DNA of 64,000 bases from an uncultured Adlercreutzia sp. (GCA_910589165.1 CAJUSP010000011.1:1-64000), one strand, 5' to 3'; positions 43,920 to 53,189 are shown, counted from the first letter of the stretch. Program-made: numbers and translations. The notes: generated from the sequence alone by a model not told the origin.

Positions 43920-45200
43920 TTACTTGAAGAATCCCTCGTAGTTGTACATCTTCAGCTGGCTCTCGATCTTGCTCATGGTGTCCAGCGCAACGCCGATCAT
44001 GATGAGGATGGACGTGCCGCCGAAGGCCTGGATGAGCTGGTTGTTCGTGAAGTAGAAGATGATGGTGGGCACCACGGCGATGGCGGCGATGAAGATGCCG
44101 CCGGGAAGCGTCACGCGGTTGATCACGTTCTTAATGTACTGCACCGTGGCCGTACCCGGGCGCACGCCGGGGATGAAGCCGCCCTGCTTGCGGATGTTGT
44201 CCGCCGTCTCCTCGGGGTTGAACACCATAGAGGTGTAGAAGTACGCGAAAAAGACGATGAGCAGCACCGTAAGCACCCAGTTCAGCCAACCGGTGGAGCA
44301 CAGGTTGGCGAAGCCGGTCAGCCAATCGACGTTGAAGATGGCGGCCAGCTGAGCCGGGAAGTAGATGATGCAGCTTGCGAAGATGATCGGGATAACGCCC
44401 GCGGCGTTCACCTTCAGCGGGATGTAGGTGGACTGACCACCCATCATCTTGCGGCCCTGGACGCGCTTGGCGTAGTTCACCGGGATGCGGCGCTGGGCGC
44501 GCTCAACGAAGATGATGAGCGGGATGCACACCAGCACCACGGCCAGAATGACCAGCGTGAGCGCAATGCCCGTGCCCGTATCGCCCGTGAGCGTGGCCGA
44601 CGAGAAGATGGCCGAGGGCACGCGGGAGACGATGGACACGAAGATGATGAGCGACATGCCGTTGCCGATGCCGCGCTGGGTGATGAGCTCGCCCATCCAC
44701 ATGATGAAGGCGGTGCCGCACACCAGCGTGAACACGATGATGATGTTCGTAAGCGCCTCGGGCACCTCGGTGGAGAACTGCACCCCGTAGGCCGGCGACT
44801 TGAACAGCAGCAGGTAGCCCACCGCGTTGATGAGGCCGAGGCCCAGCGTCAGGTAGCGGGTCACCTGGGTGATCTTGCGACGGCCCGTATCGCCCTCGCG
44901 GGCCCAACGGCCCACGGCAGGGATAACGCCCTGCATCAGCTGCATGATGATGGATGCGGTGATGTAGGGCATGATGCCGAGCGAGAACACCGAGAAGTTC
45001 GACAGCGCGCCGCCGGTGAACAGGTCGAGCATGGTCATGGCCACGCCCGTGTCCTGGAAGGCCGTGGCAAACTCGTGGAACGGGATGCCCGGAACCGGCA
45101 CGTAGGCACCGAAGCGGTAGAGCGCAAGAATCGCCAGGGTGAAGAGGATCTTCTTGCGCAGCTCCGGAACCTTGAATGCGTCAATGATTGAGCTTAGCAA
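43920..45200 (-). CDS. secY: Protein translocase subunit SecY
   Basis: Predicted 426 aa with ten membrane segments. The plug and gate regions are recognisable (MPYITASIIMQLMQGVIPAV) and the RRIPVNYAKRVQGRKMMGG cytoplasmic loop that contacts the ribosome is present. It forms the membrane channel for Sec export. Its start overlaps the rplO stop by 7 bases, indicating translational coupling as in other spc operons. Confidence 0.97.
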   Translation of the reverse strand: MLSSIIDAFKVPELRKKILFTLAILALYRFGAYVPVPGIPFHEFATAFQDTGVAMTMLDLFTGGALSNFSVFSLGIMPYITASIIMQLMQGVIPAVGRWAREGDTGRRKITQVTRYLTLGLGLINAVGYLLLFKSPAYGVQFSTEVPEALTNIIIVFTLVCGTAFIMWMGELITQRGIGNGMSLIIFVSIVSRVPSAIFSSATLTGDTGTGIALTLVILAVVLVCIPLIIFVERAQRRIPVNYAKRVQGRKMMGGQSTYIPLKVNAAGVIPIIFASCIIYFPAQLAAIFNVDWLTGFANLCSTGWLNWVLTVLLIVFFAYFYTSMVFNPEETADNIRKQGGFIPGVRPGTATVQYIKNVINRVTLPGGIFIAAIAVVPTIIFYFTNNQLIQAFGGTSILIMIGVALDTMSKIESQLKMYNYEGFFK

Positions 45201-45643
45201 GGCTCTTCGACCTTTCCTCCGGCCGCCTCGATCTTCGCCTTGGCGGTAGCCGACACTTTATCGACACGCACAGTCAGCGCCTTGGTGAGCTCACCGTCGC
45301 CGAGCACCTTCACGAGGGCGTCGGCATGCTTGATGATGCCCTTGGCCTTCAGCGACTCGCCGTCCACCACGTCGCCGGCCTCGAACTTGGCCTCGAGGCG
45401 AGACACGTTCACGGGCAGGTACTCCACGCGGTTGATGTTGCGGAAGCCGGGCAGCTTCGGCAGACGACGGGCGAGCGGGGTCTGGCCACCCTCGAAGCCG
45501 GCGCCCTTGCCGCCACCGGCGCGGGACTTCTGGCCGTTCATACCGCGGCCGGCGGTCTTGCCGGTGCCGGAGGCGGGGCCGCGGCCCACGCGCTTGCGGT
45601 TCTTCGTCGAGCCCTCAGCCGGGCGCAAATCCTTGAGTTCCAT
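45194..45643 (-). CDS. rplO: 50S ribosomal protein L15
   Basis: Predicted 149 aa beginning MELKDLRPAEGSTKNRKRVG, with the basic glycine-rich GRGMNGQKSRAGGGKGAGFE core typical of L15. An AAGGAG precedes the start at 45643; longer in-frame readings only cover the palindromic repeat upstream. It is separated from rpmD by a 246-base gap that includes repeats, which is unusual because these genes normally abut. Confidence 0.97.
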   Translation of the reverse strand: MELKDLRPAEGSTKNRKRVGRGPASGTGKTAGRGMNGQKSRAGGGKGAGFEGGQTPLARRLPKLPGFRNINRVEYLPVNVSRLEAKFEAGDVVDGESLKAKGIIKHADALVKVLGDGELTKALTVRVDKVSATAKAKIEAAGGKVEEPC

Positions 45644-45797
45644 GTAGGTAAATCTCCTTTTCGCTCTCCGACCAGGTACTTCCTCTTCCCCAGCCGGCGT
45701 CGGCAGCTCGCCGCCGACAAACTTCCTTGTATCATGGCAACGGCGTGCCCCGAAAAAGGCACGCCGATTGTCACTCTGTTTTGAGCCGAAGGCCCCT

Positions 45798-45876
45798 CGT
45801 AGGGCAAGGGCCATGCCCTTGCCGTTTTGCGAGATGCATCCGCTCGAGCGGAAAGGGCATGGCCCTTTCCCTACGG
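45798..45876. repeat. Paired palindromic repeat between rpmD and rplO
   Basis: GGCAAGGGC-CAT-GCCCTTGCC (45803-45823) and GGAAAGGGC-ATG-GCCCTTTCC (45850-45870) followed by CTACGGG. A separate hairpin CGGCGTGCC/GGCACGCCG lies at 45741-45766. These fill the gap in the middle of the ribosomal protein operon. Confidence 0.75.
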
Positions 45877-45889
45877 GGTATCCCGCGAA

Positions 45890-46081
45890 CTAGATCTCCT
45901 CGACGGTGATGAGGTGCTTCACCGTGAAAATCATGCCGCGAACGCACTCGTTGTCGACCTGATCCACCGTGTCGCCGATGTGATGCAGGCCCAGTGCGCG
46001 CAGGGTGCGGCCCTGGTTCGGCTTGCGGCCGATGGGGCTCTTCACCTGGGTCAGGCGCAGCGTCTTCTTTGCCTCAGCCAT
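45890..46081 (-). CDS. rpmD: 50S ribosomal protein L30
   Basis: Predicted 63 aa. KSPIGRKPNQGRTLRALGL is the L30 signature. The ATG overlaps the last base of the rpsE stop (TAATG), so it is translated by coupling. It is followed by the repeat-bearing gap before rplO. Confidence 0.95.
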   Translation of the reverse strand: MAEAKKTLRLTQVKSPIGRKPNQGRTLRALGLHHIGDTVDQVDNECVRGMIFTVKHLITVEEI

Positions 46082-46611
46082 TAGTTCTCCTTCCCACCGA
46101 ACATGTGAGCCACGGAAATGCCGCGGCGCTCGGCAACCTCGGTCGGGCTCTCCATGTTCTTGAGACCCTCGGCGGCAGCCTTCACGATGTTCAAGGCGTT
46201 GTTCGTGCCCAGCGACTTGGTGATCACGTTCTGCACACCGGCAAGCTCCATGATGGCGCGGACCGGGCCACCGGCCAGCACGCCGGTACCGGGAACAGCC
46301 GGCTTGATGAGCACGCGGCCGGCACCGAACTCGCCCATGATCTCGTGGGGCACGGTTCCCTCGGCGGTCACCGGCACGGTGAACATGTTCTTCTTGGCGT
46401 CTTCCACGCCCTTCTTGATGGCGGTGGGCACCTCGGCGGACTTGCCCATGCCCACGCCCACGCGGCCGTTGCCGTCGCCGACGACCACGAGCGCGGTCAG
46501 CTGCATACGACGACCGCCCTTGACGGTCTTGGCCACGCGGTTGATGAAGACGACGCGCTCCTGAAGCTCGGGAGCAGCGCTCTCCTGCTGGCGGTTGTTG
46601 TTACGAGCCAT
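46081..46611 (-). CDS. rpsE: 30S ribosomal protein S5
   Basis: Predicted 176 aa. Contains ERVVFINRVAKTVKGGRR and GDGNGRVGVGMGKSAEVP, the double-stranded RNA-binding signature of S5, and the GTGVLAGGPVRAIMELAG region. A short Ala/Gln/Glu-rich N-terminal extension precedes the domain. S5 supports translational accuracy near the decoding site. Confidence 0.97.
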   Translation of the reverse strand: MARNNNRQQESAAPELQERVVFINRVAKTVKGGRRMQLTALVVVGDGNGRVGVGMGKSAEVPTAIKKGVEDAKKNMFTVPVTAEGTVPHEIMGEFGAGRVLIKPAVPGTGVLAGGPVRAIMELAGVQNVITKSLGTNNALNIVKAAAEGLKNMESPTEVAERRGISVAHMFGGKEN

Positions 46612-46626
46612 AAGCTAAAACTCCTT

Positions 46627-46995
46627 CTAGAATTTCAAACCTGCTTCACGGGCAGCGTCGGCGAGAGCCTTGACGCGTCCGTGATACAGGTGGCCGCCAC
46701 GGTCGAACACAACTTCCGTCACGCCATTTTCCTGAGCCAACTTGGAGACGATGGTGCCGAGCTCGGCTGCGCCCTCCACGGTGGCACCCGACTTGCCCGT
46801 GGCCTTGAAGGCCGGGCCCAGGGTGGACACGCCGCAGATGGTGGTGTGGGCCACATCGTCGATGACCTGCGCATAGATGTTGTTGTTAGAGCGCGTCACG
46901 CACAGGCGCGGACGAGCTGCAGTGCCGGAGATCTTGCCGCGGACGCGACGATGGCGACGGGCGAGACCGGCCTGCTTCTTCTGCTGCTTATTCAT
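46627..46995 (-). CDS. rplR: 50S ribosomal protein L18
   Basis: Predicted 122 aa, with the basic N-terminus (KKQAGLARRHRRVRGKISG) and the DRGGHLYHGRVKALADAAR C-terminal motif of L18, which binds 5S rRNA. It lies between rplF and rpsE in the standard spc order. Confidence 0.97.
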   Translation of the reverse strand: MNKQQKKQAGLARRHRRVRGKISGTAARPRLCVTRSNNNIYAQVIDDVAHTTICGVSTLGPAFKATGKSGATVEGAAELGTIVSKLAQENGVTEVVFDRGGHLYHGRVKALADAAREAGLKF

Positions 46996-47027
46996 AGGTT
47001 AATCCCTTCAATCAGCTATTCGTAGGC

Positions 47028-47567
47028 TTAGTCTTTGCCGGCCTTGCCAGCCTTGCGGCGGACATGCTCGCCCTCGTAGCGAATGCCCTTGCCCTTGTAG
47101 GGCTCCGGCTTGCGCCACTTGCGGATGTTCGCGGCAACCTGGCCGACCGCTTCCTTGGAAGGACCGGACACGATGATCTCGGTCTGCGAGGGCACCTCGA
47201 AGGTGATGCCCTCGGGGGCCTCCACCAGCACCGGGTGCGAGAAGCCGAGCTGCATCTCCAGGTCCTTGCCCTTCAGAGCCGCACGATAGCCGACGCCGAC
47301 GAGCTGCAGCTTCTTGGAGAAGCCCTGGGAGACGCCCTCCACCATGTTGTGGATGAGCGTGCGGGTGAGGCCGTGGAAGGCCTTCGACTCGCGGGTGTCG
47401 TCGGGACGGGTGACGATAATCTCATCGCCGTCGCGGGTGATGGTCATAGACGGCTGGAACGTGCGGGTGAGCTCGCCCTTGGGGCCCTTCACCGTCACGG
47501 TGTTGCCGTCGATGGTCACATCGACGCCGGCAGGAACGGCGATAGGCATCTTACCGATACGAGACAT
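47028..47567 (-). CDS. rplF: 50S ribosomal protein L6
   Basis: Predicted 179 aa starting MSRIGKMPIAVPAGV at 47567; a longer reading has no matching sequence. The C-terminal EPYKGKGIRYEGEHVRRKAGK is the L6 signature. It binds 23S rRNA near the sarcin-ricin loop. Confidence 0.97.
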   Translation of the reverse strand: MSRIGKMPIAVPAGVDVTIDGNTVTVKGPKGELTRTFQPSMTITRDGDEIIVTRPDDTRESKAFHGLTRTLIHNMVEGVSQGFSKKLQLVGVGYRAALKGKDLEMQLGFSHPVLVEAPEGITFEVPSQTEIIVSGPSKEAVGQVAANIRKWRKPEPYKGKGIRYEGEHVRRKAGKAGKD

Positions 47568-47583
47568 AAGATTCCTTCCTTTC

Positions 47584-47982
47584 CTACCACAGATAGGCGA
47601 TGACCTCGCCACCGATGCCCTCTTTGCGGGCATCGCGGTCGGTCATGACGCCGCGACTGGTCGAGATGATTGCCGTGCCGAGGCCGCCGAGCACGCGGGG
47701 CAGATCGTCCTTGCCGGCATAGATGCGCAGACCCGGCTTGGAGATGCGCTTGATGCCGCGGATGGTCTTGGCCTTCTTCGGGCCGTACTTGAGGGTGATC
47801 TCAAGGGTGCCGCAGGGCTCGCCGTCGATCACATCGTAGCGCTGGATGTAGCCTTCCTGCTCCATGATGCGAACGATCTCGACGAGCTTCTTGCTCGTCG
47901 GCATGGACACGGTGTCCTTGCCGGCAGACTGGGCGTTACGCACGCGCGTAAGCATGTCTGCGATGGGGTCGGTCATTGTCAT
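47584..47982 (-). CDS. rpsH: 30S ribosomal protein S8
   Basis: Predicted 132 aa. MTDPIADMLTRVRNA at the start and ISTSRGVMTDRDARKEGIGG at the end are diagnostic. In other bacteria S8 also represses the spc operon by binding mRNA at the start of rplE; hairpins upstream of rplE here (48948-48989) are candidates for such a site. Confidence 0.97.
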   Translation of the reverse strand: MTMTDPIADMLTRVRNAQSAGKDTVSMPTSKKLVEIVRIMEQEGYIQRYDVIDGEPCGTLEITLKYGPKKAKTIRGIKRISKPGLRIYAGKDDLPRVLGGLGTAIISTSRGVMTDRDARKEGIGGEVIAYLW

Positions 47983-48085
47983 GTTTGGTTTCTCCTTTGA
48001 TCCGTGATGAACCGTGCGTTCGGTTCGTCGGCGCCCATAGCGCCTCCGCCTTTAACGCCGGCACACCCGCGTGTACCTTGAATTC

Positions 48086-48271
48086 CTACCAGGAAGCCTT
48101 GGTCACGCCGGGCAGCTCGCCTTTGTTAGCCAACTCACGCACGCAAATGCGGCACAGGCCGAACTTGCGATAGTAGGCGCGGGGACGTCCGCAACGCGTG
48201 CAGCGGTTATGCTGACGGGTCGAGAACTTCGGCTCGCGCTTGGCTTTGGCGATCATCGATTTCTTAGCCAT
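48086..48271 (-). CDS. rpsN: 30S ribosomal protein S14, zinc-binding type Z
   Basis: Predicted 61 aa. Two CxxC pairs (CTRCGRPR and CRICVREL) mark the short zinc-binding form, as usual for actinobacterial and other Gram-positive spc operons. The 103-base gap to rpsH shows no clear structure. Confidence 0.97.
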   Translation of the reverse strand: MAKKSMIAKAKREPKFSTRQHNRCTRCGRPRAYYRKFGLCRICVRELANKGELPGVTKASW

Positions 48272-48367
48272 GCATGTCCTTCTTTCTTATTATCCAGGCC
48301 CGCAACCTTTCCGTGCAGGCCTAAATACCGAGGTTACGCGACGCAGCGCCGAGAGGCGCCGGTCGTT

Positions 48368-48919
48368 TTACTTGCTCTTGAACGGGAAGCCCAGCGCCGA
48401 AAGCAGCGCGAAGGCCGGCTCGTTGGCACCGGCGTTGGTCACGAACGTGATGTCCATGCCGCGGGTGCGGTCGATCTTGTCGTACTCGATCTCGGGGAAG
48501 ATCAGCTGCTCGGTGATGCCGAGCGTGTAGTTGCCGCGGCCGTCGAAGCTCTTCGGCGAGATGCCGCGGAAGTCGCGGACGCGGGGCAGGGCGGTGGCCA
48601 GCAGGCGATCGAGGAACTCCCACATGCGGTCGCCGCGCAGGGTCACCTTGCAGCCGATGGCCTGGCCCTCGCGGACATGGAAGCCGGCGATGGACTTCTT
48701 GGCGCGGGTGACGCAGGGGGCCTGACCGGTGATGATGCGCATGTCGTTCATGGCGGCATCGAGCAGCTTGGAGTCGCCAGCGGCGGCACCAACGCCCATG
48801 TTCACCACGATCTTCTCGAGCTTCGGCACGCAGTTGATATTCTCGATGCCGAGCTGCTCGACCAGAGCGGGCACGATCTCCTCTTTGTACTTGACCTTAA
48901 GACGGGGGGTCTCAGCCAT
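48368..48919 (-). CDS. rplE: 50S ribosomal protein L5
   Basis: Predicted 183 aa. Contains EKIVVNMGVGAAAGDSKLL and a C-terminal RGMDITFVTNAG, both typical of L5, which binds 5S rRNA. It is preceded by a 180-base gap containing a terminator, a promoter-like pair and two hairpins, so its expression may be set separately from rplX. Confidence 0.97.
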   Translation of the reverse strand: MAETPRLKVKYKEEIVPALVEQLGIENINCVPKLEKIVVNMGVGAAAGDSKLLDAAMNDMRIITGQAPCVTRAKKSIAGFHVREGQAIGCKVTLRGDRMWEFLDRLLATALPRVRDFRGISPKSFDGRGNYTLGITEQLIFPEIEYDKIDRTRGMDITFVTNAGANEPAFALLSALGFPFKSK

Positions 48920-48947
48920 GCTTTACTACCTTTCTTCGATGGATTAA

Positions 48948-48989
48948 ACACCGGATTTCCGACCCGGTGTCCCTGGGACCTTCCCAGGG
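48948..48989 (-). promoter_or_regulatory. Two hairpins in the rplE leader
   Basis: ACACCGG/CCGGTGT (48948-48954 with 48964-48970) and CCCTGGGA/TCCCAGGG (48971-48978 with 48982-48989) are adjacent stems 29-70 bases upstream of the rplE start. They would be at the right place to act as an S8-type translational control site, although I cannot match the S8 recognition loop. Confidence 0.45.
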
Positions 48990-49016
48990 CCATAGCGCTT
49001 GAGCGCGCGATTGGAC

Positions 49017-49045
49017 ATTGTCCCACAAACGCGGGGCTATTCCAA
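49017..49045 (-). promoter_or_regulatory. Candidate internal promoter before rplE
   Basis: On the minus strand TTGGAA (49045-49040), a 17-base spacer, and GACAAT (49022-49017). It lies directly downstream of the terminator at 49048-49083. Confidence 0.4.
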
Positions 49046-49047
49046 GC

Positions 49048-49083
49048 AAAAACCGCCTGCTACACAAATTCGGTAGCAGGCGG
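49048..49083 (-). terminator. Intrinsic terminator inside the ribosomal operon (after rplX)
   Basis: An 11-bp stem (49083-49073 with 49063-49053 on the minus strand), 9-nt loop, then TTTTT. It lies 17 bases after the rplX stop and well before rplE. It would stop or attenuate transcription coming from rplB. Confidence 0.8.
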
Positions 49084-49099
49084 CTTTCAGCGGAGCAAT

Positions 49100-49432
49100 T
49101 TACTCGGCAGCAGGGATGTCCTTGCCGCACTTCTTGCACACGCGGACGAGCTTGCCCTCGTCGCGGCGACGGGCCACGCGGGTGGCCTCGTTGCAGTTGG
49201 GGCACACGAGCATCACGTTGGACACGTGAATGGGGGCCTCAACCGTGGAAATGCCGCCCTGGGGGTTCTGCTGGGTGGGGCGCATGGCCTTCTTGACCAT
49301 GTTCACCTTCTCGACCACCACGCGGGACTTCTCGGGAACCGAGCGCAGCACCTTGCCGGTCTTGCCGCGGTCCTTGCCGGAGATCACCTTGACGGTGTCG
49401 CCCTTGCGGATCGTCATCTTGTTCTGAGCCAT
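49100..49432 (-). CDS. rplX: 50S ribosomal protein L24
   Basis: Predicted 110 aa. The KOW-motif start (MTIRKGDTVKVISGKDRGKTG) is clear. The C-terminal part has two Cys pairs (CPNC and CKKCG) that may bind zinc, as in several actinobacterial and related L24 proteins. It begins assembly of the large subunit. Confidence 0.97.
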   Translation of the reverse strand: MAQNKMTIRKGDTVKVISGKDRGKTGKVLRSVPEKSRVVVEKVNMVKKAMRPTQQNPQGGISTVEAPIHVSNVMLVCPNCNEATRVARRRDEGKLVRVCKKCGKDIPAAE

Positions 49433-49445
49433 TCTGACACCTCCC

Positions 49446-49814
49446 CTACAGCGTTTCCGGTGCCAGAGACACGATCTTCATGTACTTCTTGTCGCGCAGC
49501 TCGCGGGCGACGGGCCCGAAGATACGGGTGCCGCGGGGCGAGCCGTCGTTGTTGATGAGCACGGCGGCGTTCTGATCGAAACGGATGTAGGAGCCGTCGG
49601 GACGACGGACTTCCTTCTTCACGCGCACGATCACGCAACGCACGACCTCGCCCTTCTTCACGTTGCCGTTGGGCATCGCTTCCTTGACGGAGCAGATGAT
49701 CACGTCACCGAGGCCCGCGTAACGGCGCTTCGAGCCGCCCAGGACCTTGATGCACTGCACCTTGCGAGCGCCGGAGTTGTCGGCCACGGCGAGCATGGAT
49801 TGCATCTGAATCAT
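49446..49814 (-). CDS. rplN: 50S ribosomal protein L14
   Basis: Predicted 122 aa starting MIQMQSMLAVADNSGARKVQ, with GEVVRCVIVRVKKEVRRPDG and RIFGPVARELR. First gene of the spc part of the run. L14 lies at the subunit interface. Confidence 0.97.
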   Translation of the reverse strand: MIQMQSMLAVADNSGARKVQCIKVLGGSKRRYAGLGDVIICSVKEAMPNGNVKKGEVVRCVIVRVKKEVRRPDGSYIRFDQNAAVLINNDGSPRGTRIFGPVARELRDKKYMKIVSLAPETL

Positions 49815-49860
49815 GTGATGTTCCTACTTTCCTTAACAATAGCTTGGCACGAGGCGCAAA

Positions 49861-50121
49861 CTATTTGGCCTTCTCGACGATCTTCAGCAGACGCCAGCGC
49901 TTCATCTTGGACAGCGGGCGCGTCTCCATGATCTGAACGGTGTCGCCGATGCCGGCTTCGTTGTTCTCGTCATGGGCATGGAACTTCTTGGTGGTGGTGA
50001 TCATCTTCTTGTAGATGGGGTGGGGCTTGCGCTCCTCCACCTTCACCACGATGGTCTTGTCGTTGGTGTCGCTGACCACGACACCCTGACGAACTTTACG
50101 CAGATTGCGCTCTTCAGTCAT
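49861..50121 (-). CDS. rpsQ: 30S ribosomal protein S17
   Basis: Predicted 86 aa, OB-fold protein with QGVVVSDTNDKTIVVKVEE and GDTVQIMETRPLSKMKRW. A primary 16S rRNA binder. Separated from rpmC by 22 bases. Confidence 0.97.
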   Translation of the reverse strand: MTEERNLRKVRQGVVVSDTNDKTIVVKVEERKPHPIYKKMITTTKKFHAHDENNEAGIGDTVQIMETRPLSKMKRWRLLKIVEKAK

Positions 50122-50143
50122 AATCTTTGCACCTTTCTTGAAA

Positions 50144-50338
50144 CTACGCGCTCAGCTCGCGAGCACGCATCTCAGTCTGGATGCGCGCGATGTCCTTCTT
50201 AACCTGCTTCACACGGGCGGTGTTGTCCAGCTGGCTGGTGGCCATCTGGAAGCGAAGGTTGAACAGCTCGGCGCGAGCCTCCTTCAGCTTCACCTGCAGG
50301 TCTTCGGCAGAAAGTTCACGAATCTCTGCTGCTTTCAT
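50144..50338 (-). CDS. rpmC: 50S ribosomal protein L29
   Basis: Predicted 64-aa helical hairpin protein (MKAAEIRELSAEDLQVKL, then LFNLRFQMATSQL). The ATG overlaps the final base of the rplP stop (TAATG). It lies at the exit tunnel where trigger factor and SRP dock. Confidence 0.97.
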   Translation of the reverse strand: MKAAEIRELSAEDLQVKLKEARAELFNLRFQMATSQLDNTARVKQVKKDIARIQTEMRARELSA

Positions 50339-50760
50339 TATGCCTGCCCCTCCGTTTCACGAGTGACGATCTTGCACTTGATGGGCAGCTTGTTGATAGC
50401 CAGACGCAGAGCCTCGCGGGCGGTCTCGTCGTCCACACCGGCGATCTCGAACATGATGCGGCCCGGCTTCACGACGGCTACCCAGCCCTCGGGATTACCC
50501 TTACCGGAGCCCATGCGGGTCTCGGCGGGCTTAGACGTAATGGGCTTGTCGGGGAAGATCGTGATCCACACCTTGCCGCCACGCTTCATGTGACGGGTCA
50601 TGGCGATACGAGCTGCCTCGATCTGACGGTTGGTGATCCAGTGAGCCTCGAGGGCCTGGATGCCATACTCGCCGTGGTTCAGACGGGTGCCACCTTTGGC
50701 CTTGCCCTTCATGGAACCACGCTGCACCTTGCGGTGCTTTACGCGCTTAGGTACGAGCAT
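50338..50760 (-). CDS. rplP: 50S ribosomal protein L16
   Basis: Predicted 140 aa, beginning MLVPKRVKHRKVQRGSMKG with RMGSGKGNPEGWVAVVKPGR. It abuts rpsC with no gap. It shapes the tRNA sites near the peptidyl transferase centre. Confidence 0.97.
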   Translation of the reverse strand: MLVPKRVKHRKVQRGSMKGKAKGGTRLNHGEYGIQALEAHWITNRQIEAARIAMTRHMKRGGKVWITIFPDKPITSKPAETRMGSGKGNPEGWVAVVKPGRIMFEIAGVDDETAREALRLAINKLPIKCKIVTRETEGQA

Positions 50761-51474
50761 TTACTTGTCACCCCTCTCGCGGCGATCGTTACGACGGGAA
50801 CGGTTCGGGCGGGAAGAGCCCTCGAGCGCGGGCTGGGGAGCCTTCTGGCCCGGCAGCACCTCGCCGTGGTACACCCACACCTGCACGCCGATGGAACCCA
50901 TGGTGGTGGCGGCGGTGGCGAAGCCGTAGTCGATCTTCGCGCGGAGGGTGTGCAGCGGCACGCGACCCTCGCGGTACCACTCGCGGCGGCTCATCTCGGC
51001 GCCGCCCAGACGGCCGGAGCACTGGATACGGATACCCTTGGCACCGGACTTCATGGCCGACTGCACGGCCTTGCGCATGGCGCGACGGAAGGCCACGCGG
51101 CCCTCGAGCTGCTCGGCCACGGACTGGGCGATCAGCTCGGCGTCGAGCTCGGGACGCTTCACTTCCACAACGTCGATGGACACAGGACCATTGGCCACCT
51201 TCTCCAGCGACTTGCGCAGGGCGTCGATCTCGGCGCCCTTCTTGCCGATCACCACGCCGGGACGGGCGGTGGTGATGGTGACCTTGATCTTGTCGCCGGC
51301 GCGCTCGATATCAATGCGAGACACAGAGGCACGGGCGAGCTTCTTGTCGAGGAACTTGCGGATGGCAAGGTCGTTCTCGAGCGTGGCGGCGTAGTCCTTG
51401 CCGGCGTACCAGCGGCTGCGCCAATCCTCGGTAATACCGAGGCGGAATCCGGTAGGGCTTACTTTCTGACCCAT
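50761..51474 (-). CDS. rpsC: 30S ribosomal protein S3
   Basis: Predicted 237 aa from MGQKVSPTGFRLGITEDW at 51474; an upstream ATG adds unrelated residues. The KH domain (ARPGVVIGKKGAEIDALRK) and the C-terminal GQKAPQPALEG region are present, ending in a basic tail. It lines the mRNA entry channel. Four bases separate it from rplV. Confidence 0.97.
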   Translation of the reverse strand: MGQKVSPTGFRLGITEDWRSRWYAGKDYAATLENDLAIRKFLDKKLARASVSRIDIERAGDKIKVTITTARPGVVIGKKGAEIDALRKSLEKVANGPVSIDVVEVKRPELDAELIAQSVAEQLEGRVAFRRAMRKAVQSAMKSGAKGIRIQCSGRLGGAEMSRREWYREGRVPLHTLRAKIDYGFATAATTMGSIGVQVWVYHGEVLPGQKAPQPALEGSSRPNRSRRNDRRERGDK

Positions 51475-51478
51475 GGAT

Positions 51479-51820
51479 TTATGCCTCCTCTCGGGGTGCG
51501 ACGACAATGGTGATGTGGCACGTGCGCTTGTTGATGCGCGACGCGGAGCCCTTGGCGCGGGGACGAATGCGCTTCAGGGTGGGGCCTTCGTCGACGTAGG
51601 CGGCCTTCACGACCAGGTTGTCGCCACGAAGGTGGTTGTTGTGCTCGGCGTTGGCCACAGCGGAGTTCAGCGTCTTGGCGACGGTCTCGGCGGCGGCGCG
51701 CTCGCAGAAGGCCAGGATCTCGCGGGCCTGGGTGACGGACTTGCCGCGAACCAGGTCGACCACGATGCGGGCCTTGCGGGGAGCGATACGGACGTAACGC
51801 GATACAGCCTTAGTTTCCAT
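51479..51820 (-). CDS. rplV: 50S ribosomal protein L22
   Basis: Predicted 113 aa. VSRYVRIAPRKARIVVDLVR and the beta-hairpin region RIRPRAKGSASRINKRTCH that extends into the exit tunnel are clear. This is the protein where macrolide-resistance changes occur in other bacteria; nothing unusual is visible here. Confidence 0.97.
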   Translation of the reverse strand: METKAVSRYVRIAPRKARIVVDLVRGKSVTQAREILAFCERAAAETVAKTLNSAVANAEHNNHLRGDNLVVKAAYVDEGPTLKRIRPRAKGSASRINKRTCHITIVVAPREEA

Positions 51821-51832
51821 TATTCACCCGTC

Positions 51833-52105
51833 CTATCGCTTCTTCTTGTCGGCGGCGTGACCCTTGAAGGTACGCGTGGGGCTAAACTCGCCCAGCTTGT
51901 GGCCGACCATAGACTCGGTAACATAGACCGGCACGTGCTTGCGGCCGTCGTACACGGCGATGGTGTGGCCCACCATTTCCGGGAAGATGGTGCTGGCGCG
52001 CGACCAGGTCTTGATGACGTTCTTTTCGCCAGCCGCATTCATTGCCTCGATACGGGCAAGCAGGCGCGGCTCTACGAAAGGACCCTTTTTCAAACTTCTG
52101 CTCAC
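51833..52105 (-). CDS. rpsS: 30S ribosomal protein S19
   Basis: Predicted 90 aa. MSRSLKKGPFVEPRLL and GHKLGEFSPTRTFKGH are the S19 signature. It contacts S13 in the small-subunit head. It lies 20 bases after rplB. Confidence 0.97.
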   Translation of the reverse strand: MSRSLKKGPFVEPRLLARIEAMNAAGEKNVIKTWSRASTIFPEMVGHTIAVYDGRKHVPVYVTESMVGHKLGEFSPTRTFKGHAADKKKR

Positions 52106-52125
52106 TTAAGACTCCTTCTATTCCG

Positions 52126-52956
<831 letters not shown>

Positions 52957-53189
52957 AGTAACAACCTTTCTTCTTCGGACTCATCTTCGAACGCGCTGGT
53001 AACGGCAGCGCGGACGGCGAATCGTCCCTTACTTCGGATGCCCGCTCGCGCGCCTCTCCGCACACCGGGTATCCCCTACGGTTAGTGGCGAAGGCGATTG
53101 CCGTATCGGCGCAGATGGAGGCTCTACGCTGCGACGCCGTCTTGCCACGCGTCCGGGTGTATCCATAGGCACACAGACGCAAAGAAGCA
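52957..53189 (-). promoter_or_regulatory. Long 5' leader of the rplB operon
   Basis: From the predicted start near 53183 to ATG 52956 is about 225 bases with no open gene supported in either strand. Such leaders in ribosomal operons often carry a protein-binding autoregulatory structure. I do not see a single dominant hairpin and cannot name the ligand. Confidence 0.45.

Noticed and set aside
45644..45814. N-terminal extension of L15 to 45814
   Set aside because: The extra codons are a translation of the palindromic repeat and lack similarity to L15; a good ribosome binding site precedes 45643.
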